Source: Deltaproteobacteria bacterium
GTDB lineage: Bacteria; Myxococcota; Myxococcia; Myxococcales; 40CM-4-68-19
Assembly: GCA_005879535.1 (NCBI GenBank)
Contig: VBKI01000060.1
Location: 30,217 to 94,216, forward strand
Length of the DNA stretch: 64,000 nt
Direction: 5' to 3'
The notes under the pieces were generated by a model that was not told the DNA's origin, ran no database searches, and saw only the letters and a program-made list of their open reading frames with translations. Below are positions 58,040 through 64,000 of the stretch, piece after piece. Position 1 is the stretch's first letter. Every line of letters starts with the position of its first letter. Made by a program: the position numbers and the translations under genes.

Positions 58040-60031
58040 ATGGCCACGCTGCTGCTCGCGGTCCTCCTCGCCCTCCGACCTTTCACTCCGGAAGAGCTGC
58101 TCGCCACCCGCCGGGCCGACGACGTCCAGGTCTCGCCGGATGGCCGCTGGGCATCGATCACCGTCCGGCAGAAGAACCTCCAGACCAACAAGGACGACAA
58201 GGACATCTGGCTCCTCTCGCTTCCCTCCGGACAGCCGCGTCAGTTCACCCGAAACGGCCGCAGCGAGCACGCCCGCTGGTCTCCCGACTCGAGGCAGCTC
58301 CTCATCGTCCGCGAGAGCCAGCTCTGGCTGTACGATCTAAACGGCGGCGACGCCCACGCGATCACCGCGTTGAGCGGCGGCGCGGACGCGGGCGTCTTCT
58401 CTCCCGACGGCCGCTGGATCGCCTTCAGCAGCGAGGTCTATCCGCAATGCGGCGGGAACGACGCCTGCAACAAGGAGCGCAAGGAGCAGCATGACAAGAG
58501 CGGCGTCCAGGCGCGCATCGTCGACCACCTCTTCGCGCGCCATTGGACCGAGTGGAAGGAGGGGAAGCGGACGCACGTCTTCGTCATGCCCTCCGGAGGC
58601 GGCCCCGTCCGCGACGTCACGCCGCTCGACTCTGACTGGCCCAGCGTCCGCGTCGGCGGAGGCGACGACTTCCGGTTCACCCCCGACGGCGAGCTGATCA
58701 TCAGCAGCAAGCCCGCGCAGCGCGAAGCCTGGAGCACCAACGGCGACCTCTGGCTCATCGACCGCAACGCCGGCCCGCCGCGAAACCTCACGACCGACAA
58801 CCACGGCGACGACGCGCAGCCGCGCCCCTCTCCCGACGGCCGCTACCTGGCGTGGACCTCGCAAGCTCGAGACGGCTACGAGTCCGACCAGTGGAAGCTG
58901 AAGATCCAGGATCGTCAGACGGGGCGGATCGTCGCGGTCGACGTCGACGGCGACGACGTCGGCAATTTCGTCTGGCGCCGCGACAGCAAGGGCCTCGTCG
59001 CCTCCGTCGGGCAGAAAGCCCGACACTGGCTCTACGCGGTGTCGCTGGAGGGCAAGTACCGCCGCTTCACCGAGGTCCCCGTGGGCGGCGGCGACTTCGA
59101 CCTGACCCCGGACGGCATCGCCATCGTCGCCGCTGCCGCACTCACCCGGCCGCCGGAGATCGTCGCCGTCAAACCCGGCGCGCAGGCGGTGCGGATCTCC
59201 CGCTTCAACGACGAGCAGTACAAGGAACTGAACCTCGGCACCGTCGAAGAGCTGTGGGTCGACGCAAAGGACGGCACCAAGGTGCGCTCCTTCGTGGTCC
59301 GCCCCGCGAACCCAGCGGCGAAGCTTCCCCTGCTGGTGCTGATCCACGGAGGCCCGCAGGGTTCGTGGGAGGACGCCTGGAGCATGCGCTGGAACGCAGC
59401 GGTGTTCGCTGCCCGCGGCTACGTCGTGCTGCTCACCGACTTCCACGGCTCGACCGGCTACGGCCAGAAGTTCAAGGAACAGATCTCCGGCGACTGGGGC
59501 GGCCTCGCCTACGACGACGTCATGCGCGCAACCGACGCCGCCGAGAAGCTGTCCTTTGTCGAGACCGGCCACACCTGCGCCGCCGGCGCGAGCTACGGCG
59601 GCTACATGATCGACTGGATCGCGGGCCACACAGACCGGTTCAAGTGCCTGGTCTCCCACGACGGCGTGTTCGACCTGGTCAGCGAGTACGGTTCCACCGA
59701 GGAGCTCTGGTTCCCGGAATGGGAATTCCGCGGGCCGCCCTGGGAGAACCCGGACCTGTACCGCCGGCTCTCCCCCAGCAGCTACGTGCAGAACTTCAAG
59801 ACACCGACGCTAGTCGTGCAGGGCGAGCTGGACTTCCGGGTTCCCGTCGAGCAGGGGCTCGGCATGTTCACCGCGCTTCAGCGTCGGGGAGTCGAATCGC
59901 GCATCCTCTACTTCCCGGACGAGGGCCACTGGGTCTTGAAGCCGAGGAACAGCCAGCTCTGGTACCGGACCGTGCTCGACTGGATCGACGCCCATGCCAA
60001 GCCGCGAAATAAACAGGCCTCCCGGCCGTAG
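58040..60031 (+). CDS. S9 family prolyl-oligopeptidase-type peptidase
   Basis: A 663-aa serine peptidase. An N-terminal hydrophobic segment (MATLLLAVLLALRPF) is a signal or anchor. Residues 20-400 form a propeller with SPDGRWASITV, WSPDSRQLLIV, FSPDGRWIAFSS and SPDGRYLAWTS. The C-terminal alpha/beta hydrolase has LVLIHGGPQGSWED, the nucleophile elbow GASYGGYM (Ser518), the Asp in VVQGELDFRVP and the His in PDEGHW. It resembles dipeptidyl/acylaminoacyl peptidases. It is followed by the M13 gene 34 bp on, likely the same transcript. Confidence 0.95.
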   Translation: MATLLLAVLLALRPFTPEELLATRRADDVQVSPDGRWASITVRQKNLQTNKDDKDIWLLSLPSGQPRQFTRNGRSEHARWSPDSRQLLIVRESQLWLYDLNGGDAHAITALSGGADAGVFSPDGRWIAFSSEVYPQCGGNDACNKERKEQHDKSGVQARIVDHLFARHWTEWKEGKRTHVFVMPSGGGPVRDVTPLDSDWPSVRVGGGDDFRFTPDGELIISSKPAQREAWSTNGDLWLIDRNAGPPRNLTTDNHGDDAQPRPSPDGRYLAWTSQARDGYESDQWKLKIQDRQTGRIVAVDVDGDDVGNFVWRRDSKGLVASVGQKARHWLYAVSLEGKYRRFTEVPVGGGDFDLTPDGIAIVAAAALTRPPEIVAVKPGAQAVRISRFNDEQYKELNLGTVEELWVDAKDGTKVRSFVVRPANPAAKLPLLVLIHGGPQGSWEDAWSMRWNAAVFAARGYVVLLTDFHGSTGYGQKFKEQISGDWGGLAYDDVMRATDAAEKLSFVETGHTCAAGASYGGYMIDWIAGHTDRFKCLVSHDGVFDLVSEYGSTEELWFPEWEFRGPPWENPDLYRRLSPSSYVQNFKTPTLVVQGELDFRVPVEQGLGMFTALQRRGVESRILYFPDEGHWVLKPRNSQLWYRTVLDWIDAHAKPRNKQASRP

Positions 60032-60065
60032 GCCGCGCGCCTGCGCATCGCCAACTGGAGATCGA

Positions 60066-62240
60066 ATGAAGCGACTTCTGCTCGCCGTCGCCGTCGCCGC
60101 CTGCAGCTCGGCGCCGCAAACGAAGCCCGCCAACGAACCCGCGACCGGCGCGACGGCCACCCAGACTCCCCCTTCGCCCGCGAATCCGCCCGGAGCTGCG
60201 ACGGCCGGAACGCCCTCTTCCGCTCCTCCCGCCGCAGGCCAGCCGGCGACGCCCCCTGCATCCGGCGCGGCGGGCAGCGCAGTGGCGCAGGCGAAGCCGG
60301 AGCCGCCGTCCATCGACGAGAGCGCGATGGACAAGTCGATCGATCCCTGCACCGACTTCTACCAGTACGCCTGCGGGAGCTGGCTGAAGAAGACGCCCAT
60401 TCCCGACGACCGGGCGAGCTGGGGCCGCGGCTTCAGCGAGATCTTCCAGCGCAACGAGGCGCTGATGCACGACATCCTCGAGAAGAACGCGCGTGGCGAG
60501 GCCGACTCCGCCGATCCGTTCTCGCAGAAAGTAGGTGACTTCTACGGGACCTGCATGGACGAGCAGAAGGCGGAGACGGCGTCGCTGCAGGCGCTGCAGA
60601 GCGATCTGAAGAGAATCGACGCCATTCGCGACGTGAAGGGCCTCGCGCAGCAGGTGGCCTATCTGCAGGCGCGCGGCGCCCCCGCCCTTTTCGGCTTCGC
60701 GTCCCAGCAGGACTTCAAGGACGCGACCGAGGTGATCGGCGGCGCCGACCAGGGTGGCCTCGGACTGCCGGACCGCGATTACTATCTGAAGGACGATGCG
60801 CGCATGAAGGAGCTACGCACGCTCTACCAGGACCACGTCGCCAGGATGCTGGCTCTCGCCGGCGCGCCGGAGACCGCGGCGAAACAGCAGGCGCAGGTGG
60901 TGATGAATCTGGAAACCGCGCTCGCGAAGGTGTCGATGGACAAGGTAGAGCGGCGCGATCCCAACAAGGTGTACCACCGCCTGGAGCGCGCCGGATTGAA
61001 GAAGGCGGCGCCGCACTTCCTCTGGGACGTCTATTTCGCGGAGCTCGGGGCGCCGGACGTGCAGGCCATCAACGTCCTGGTGCCGGGGTTCTTCAGCGGC
61101 ATGGACAAGCTCGTCGCCCAGCCTTCGAAGCTGAACGATGTGAGGACGTACTTGCGCTGGACGGCGGTGGAGAGCGCCGCCAACGCGCTGGGAAGGAGCT
61201 TCGTCGAGGAGAAGTTTCGTCTGACCAAGGCCTTGACGGGGGCCAAGGCCATCCTGCCGCGCTGGAAGCGCTGCGTGCAGATGACGAACAACGCGATGGG
61301 CGAGGCCGTCGGGCGCAGCTTCGTCGCCGCCACCATCGGCGACGAAGGAAAGAAGATCGCCAGCGAGATCATCGAAGGCATCGAGGGCGCCTTCGAGCGC
61401 AACCTGGCCGAGGTGTCGTGGATGGACGAAGCGGCTCGGGCCGCGTCGAAGGACAAGCTGAAGAAGATCAACAACAAGATCGCCTATCCGAAGAAATGGC
61501 GCGACTACTCGAGCATGGACATCGGGAAGGAGTCGCTGCTGGCGAATCTGAACGAGGCGGCGCGCTTCGAGACCAAGCGCGATCTGGACAAGATCGGCAA
61601 GCCCGTCGATCGCAACGACTTCCAGCTCAGCCCCGTGGCGGTGAACGCGTACTACGATCCCTCGCTGAACGAGATGGTATTCCTCGCCGGAATCATGCAG
61701 ACACCGTTCTTCAAGACGGGAGCTCCGGAGCCGGCGAACTACGGCGGCCTGGGAATGGTCGCCGGCCATGAGCTGACCCACGGCTTCGACGATCAGGGCC
61801 GGCAGTTCGACGGGGACGGCAACCTGCACGAATGGTGGTCGAAGAACGTAGGCGACGCGTTCAACGAGCGCGCCGAATGCGTGGCCAAGCAGTACGACGC
61901 GTACCCCGCGGTGGACGACACGAAGCTGAACGGACACCTGACGCTGGGCGAGAACATCGCCGACATTGGCGGCCTGAAGATGGCCCTGCAGGCGCTGCGC
62001 CAGAAGCGCGGCGGCCAGGTGGAACCGAAGACGGAGCAGGACTTCTTCGTCGCCTTTGCACAGACCTGGTGCACGAACTACCGCCCGGAAGCAGCGCGGT
62101 TGCAGGCGCAGACGAATCCGCATTCCACGGCACAATGGCGCGTGAACGGGCCGATCTCCGACAACCCGGACTTCGCCAAGACGTTCTCCTGCAAGGCCGG
62201 AGCTGCGATGGCGCCGCAGAACCGCTGCACCGTCTGGTAG
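60066..62240 (+). CDS. M13 family metallopeptidase lipoprotein
   Basis: A 724-aa neprilysin/PepO-like zinc peptidase. MKRLLLAVAVAACSSAP is a lipoprotein signal with lipobox VAAC, followed by a Pro/Ala-rich linker of about 60 residues. The peptidase begins at SIDPCTDFYQYACGSWLKK, the standard M13 start. The active site GHELTHGFDDQG holds HExxH (His568, Glu569, His572), and LGENIADIGGLKMAL has the third ligand. NPHSTAQWRVNGPISDNPDF and CTVW end are typical. A GGAG site lies 5 bases before the ATG. With the S9 gene it forms a secreted protease pair. Confidence 0.95.
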   Translation: MKRLLLAVAVAACSSAPQTKPANEPATGATATQTPPSPANPPGAATAGTPSSAPPAAGQPATPPASGAAGSAVAQAKPEPPSIDESAMDKSIDPCTDFYQYACGSWLKKTPIPDDRASWGRGFSEIFQRNEALMHDILEKNARGEADSADPFSQKVGDFYGTCMDEQKAETASLQALQSDLKRIDAIRDVKGLAQQVAYLQARGAPALFGFASQQDFKDATEVIGGADQGGLGLPDRDYYLKDDARMKELRTLYQDHVARMLALAGAPETAAKQQAQVVMNLETALAKVSMDKVERRDPNKVYHRLERAGLKKAAPHFLWDVYFAELGAPDVQAINVLVPGFFSGMDKLVAQPSKLNDVRTYLRWTAVESAANALGRSFVEEKFRLTKALTGAKAILPRWKRCVQMTNNAMGEAVGRSFVAATIGDEGKKIASEIIEGIEGAFERNLAEVSWMDEAARAASKDKLKKINNKIAYPKKWRDYSSMDIGKESLLANLNEAARFETKRDLDKIGKPVDRNDFQLSPVAVNAYYDPSLNEMVFLAGIMQTPFFKTGAPEPANYGGLGMVAGHELTHGFDDQGRQFDGDGNLHEWWSKNVGDAFNERAECVAKQYDAYPAVDDTKLNGHLTLGENIADIGGLKMALQALRQKRGGQVEPKTEQDFFVAFAQTWCTNYRPEAARLQAQTNPHSTAQWRVNGPISDNPDFAKTFSCKAGAAMAPQNRCTVW

Positions 62241-62285
62241 CCGCATTCTTGCGCCCACCGGCGGTGGGCGAGTAGGAAGGAGAGG

Positions 62286-62609
62286 ATGGATCCGGCCTCG
62301 TTCAGCCTCTTGGTGAAGGCGCTGGAGCCCGCGCTCGGGCTGCTGGCGTTGTCGATCCTGCCCATTGGCATCACCTGGATCGTGAAGCACCACAAGCTGC
62401 GGATGCGGGAGCTGGATATCGAGGAGCGGATGCTTCCGAAGAGCACCGAGACGCGACTGTCGGCGATCGAAGCGAGGTTGGCGTCGATCGAGCAGGCCGT
62501 TGGCGCGCCGTCTCAACGGTCCCTGGGGGAACGTGCCGCGCTCCTCGAGGGACCGGCGACGCGGGAAGAGCCGGAAGCAGCGCCGCCGGTCCGCGGGCGA
62601 GAGCGCTGA
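62286..62609 (+). CDS. Small membrane protein with coiled-coil tail
   Basis: A 107-aa protein with one transmembrane helix (LLALSILPIGITWIVK) and a charged helical tail (ELDIEERMLPKSTETRLSAI) likely to form a coiled coil. The C-terminal 35 residues are Pro/Arg-rich. An AAGGAGAGG ribosome site precedes the ATG. It sits in the plus-strand stretch after the M13 gene and 3 bp before the membrane HExxH gene, so they are probably co-translated. No family is recognised. Confidence 0.65.
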   Translation: MDPASFSLLVKALEPALGLLALSILPIGITWIVKHHKLRMRELDIEERMLPKSTETRLSAIEARLASIEQAVGAPSQRSLGERAALLEGPATREEPEAAPPVRGRER

Positions 62610-62612
62610 CGA

Positions 62613-63305
62613 TTGCAGGGGGAATGGGAGCTCCCTGAATCGCAGCTCGAGGCGCGGTTGCGCACCTGGGCGATTCCCGTTGCGCTCGGCGGGTCGTTCC
62701 TGCTCGTTGCGACCGGCCCCGGGCGCTTCCTCGTCCGCGTCTTCCTCAGCATGTGGGTGCACGAGATCGGCCACGCCACTACGGCGTGGCTGTGCGGATT
62801 TCCCGCCTTTCCCGGTCCCTGGCTGACGCCGATGGCGCAGTCGAGATCGCCCCTGTTCGGACTCATCGTCTTCCTGGCGCTCGGCGTGGGAGTGGCGCTC
62901 CAGCTCTTCTGCACGCTCGCTCTCTCCGTTTCGCGGGCGAAGCAGCTCGTCGTCTTCATGGGCGATGGCGGCTGCCTCGTGCTCGGATCGCTCCTCATGC
63001 TCACCGTCTACGCGCCGGAGGACAGCTCGCTGAAACGCGGGTGGTTGCGCTGGGGCTTCCTTGCCATCGGCGCCGCAGCGTTTGCCGACGCTTTCACGCA
63101 GTGGTGGGCTTCGCGGACCGACTTCGATCGGATTCCCTTCGGCATGAACGAAGGCGCCGGGCTCAGCGATCCCAGCGTGCTGAGCGAAAACTTCGGCTGG
63201 TCGACGAACCAGATCGTGCACCGCTACGTCGCGCTCGGCTTCGCCTGCCTGACGGTCGTCGCCATCGCATACGTGCGCGGCCTGATGCGCGCTCGCAGCG
63301 ACTGA
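62613..63305 (+). CDS. Membrane protein with HExxH motif (M50-like)
   Basis: A 230-aa polytopic protein starting at TTG (62613). The string SMWVHEIGHATTAWLCGFPA holds HExxH inside a membrane segment, as in M50 site-2 proteases, and further helices follow (LIVFLALGVGVALQLFCT, GSLLMLTVYAPE). I do not see the second M50 motif (LDG or NxxPxxxxDG), so it may be an inactive or unusual relative. The region FDRIPFGMNEGAGLSDPS is between helices. It follows the small coiled-coil gene by 3 bp. Protease activity is uncertain. Confidence 0.65.
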   Translation: MQGEWELPESQLEARLRTWAIPVALGGSFLLVATGPGRFLVRVFLSMWVHEIGHATTAWLCGFPAFPGPWLTPMAQSRSPLFGLIVFLALGVGVALQLFCTLALSVSRAKQLVVFMGDGGCLVLGSLLMLTVYAPEDSSLKRGWLRWGFLAIGAAAFADAFTQWWASRTDFDRIPFGMNEGAGLSDPSVLSENFGWSTNQIVHRYVALGFACLTVVAIAYVRGLMRARSD

Positions 63306-63320
63306 GCGCGCATCGCGGTC

Positions 63321-64000
63321 TCAGCTCGTCACCCCGAACAGCGCCTGCATCTCCGCGTACGTGACGGCGCCTTCGCCCAGCCCGGTCCAGGTCCCGCGTG
63401 TCTTGAGCTCCGAGGCAAACTGGCGCAGCCGTCCGTACGCGACCCGCGAGGGACCGGAGCCGAGACTGACGCGCCGCACGCCCATCCGCTGCAGGTCGGC
63501 GAGCGGCGGCGATGCCGGCGTTCCCAGCACGTTCAAAGGCCCGCGAATTTCCCGCGCCAGCCGGGCGATCGCCTCCCGATCTGCGACGAACGGCACGAAC
63601 GCGCAGTCCGCTCCCGCCGCGAGGTAGGCATTCGCGCGGCGGATCGCCTCCTCGATCCCCGCCTTGGGAAACGAGTCGGTCCTGGCGTTGATCACCAGAT
63701 GAGGCGCCGCCGCCCGCGCGGCGCGCACGCGCTCCACCTGCACCTCCATCGGCAGAAGCGCTCCCTCAGGCTTGGCATCCTCCAGATTCATCCCGACCGC
63801 GCCGGCAGCGATCACGCCCCGCGCGGTTTCCGCCGCGGCCTCCGCCGTCACCCCGTACCCGGCCTCCATGTCCGCGGTCACTGGCACGGCGACCGACGCC
63901 GCGATGCGGCGGACCATGTCCAGCATCTCGGCCCTGCTGATCCGCTCGCCATCCGGATAGCCGAGCACGTTGGCGACGCCGGCGCTGGACGTCGCAACCG
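63321..64000 (-). CDS. Isocitrate lyase/PEP mutase family protein (5' end outside window)
   Basis: The C-terminal 226 residues of a PEP mutase/ICL-superfamily enzyme. Reading in from the edge: VATSSAGVANVLGYPDGE, VPVTADMEAGYG with the metal-binding Asp/Glu pair, GAVGMNLEDAKPEG and LVINARTDSF. The catalytic Cys loop of true isocitrate lyases is not within the visible part. Members split carboxyphosphonate or 2-methylisocitrate-like compounds, or act on oxaloacetate; which one is unknown. The GTG at 63968 is an internal valine. It converges on the HExxH gene 15 bp away. Confidence 0.9.
   Translation of the reverse strand, partial: VATSSAGVANVLGYPDGERISRAEMLDMVRRIAASVAVPVTADMEAGYGVTAEAAAETARGVIAAGAVGMNLEDAKPEGALLPMEVQVERVRAARAAAPHLVINARTDSFPKAGIEEAIRRANAYLAAGADCAFVPFVADREAIARLAREIRGPLNVLGTPASPPLADLQRMGVRRVSLGSGPSRVAYGRLRQFASELKTRGTWTGLGEGAVTYAEMQALFGVTS

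Noticed and set aside
1..64000. tRNA, rRNA, CRISPR or prophage content
   Set aside because: No TPsiC-like GGTTCGAATCC outside coding regions, no rRNA-like stretch, no regularly spaced repeats and no phage or integrase genes were found.

Overview
This is a gene-dense, high-GC bacterial chromosome segment. Almost every gap is under 200 bp, neighbouring genes very often share ATGA, GTGA or TTGA stop/start overlaps, and GTG and TTG starts are common. The gene set points to the Myxococcota or a close deltaproteobacterial lineage: a deoxyhypusine-synthase-like gene, a DUF99 gene, a choice-of-anchor-D/VWA lipoprotein, a HAD-IG 5'-nucleotidase, many Gly-rich lipoproteins, tandem M16 peptidases and a large peptidase/propeller/barrel protein. 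This assignment is inference from gene content only. There are no tRNAs, rRNAs, CRISPR arrays, phage genes or insertion sequences.

Layout. 0-6.5 kb: the 3' part of argF, a GNAT acetyltransferase, a small DUF3761-like secreted protein, a Kelch lipoprotein broken by one in-frame TAA, carB, and a DUF1415-like gene. 6.5-13.4 kb: a lipoprotein/DNA-methyltransferase pair, 7Fe ferredoxin with YqgE and an LPP20-like lipoprotein, a macrodomain/DUF99 pair, an NRDE protein, and a deoxyhypusine-synthase-like protein coupled to CorA. 13.4-18.2 kb: a tightly overlapping minus-strand pyrimidine operon (phosphoesterase, pyrB, pyrC, carA, unknown 230-aa protein). 18.2-24.5 kb: a plus-strand hopanoid operon (hpnH, hpnG-like, hpnA, squalene-hopene cyclase, eukaryote-type squalene synthase) preceded by two strong inverted repeats. 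24.5-30.5 kb: a surface-antigen barrel, a PAP2-type membrane phosphatase, a TPR lipoprotein, a periplasmic binding-like protein and an RND/MMPL exporter that may serve hopanoid transport.

30.5-41.4 kb: a frameshifted PfkB kinase with mtnP, a MoaF-like protein with rlmN, a CNNM/CorC protein overlapped by a small secreted protein, ndk, the mlaE-mlaF-mlaD lipid-transport operon (MlaD carries a C-terminal barrel-like region), an orphan FTR1-type cytochrome c and an NDH-2. 41.4-52.5 kb: alr, a zinc-ribbon protein, an RluA synthase, a DUF3187-like outer-membrane protein, an HNH nuclease with two M16 peptidases, a 976-aa VWA lipoprotein and a HAD nucleotidase. 52.5-64 kb: the peptidase/propeller/barrel protein, DoxX, a small operon of a Cys-rich exported peptide, ECF sigma factor and Cys-rich membrane protein, S9 and M13 peptidases, a membrane HExxH protein and a partial PEP-mutase-family gene.

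The pyrimidine, hopanoid and Mla operons are the functional cores. Envelope biogenesis and secreted proteolysis dominate the rest. The most unusual items are an unlisted 46-aa Cys-rich peptide ahead of the sigma factor, a two-copy palindromic element whose TAG ends supply stop codons to flanking genes, a covarying repeat pair after argF, and the two broken genes.
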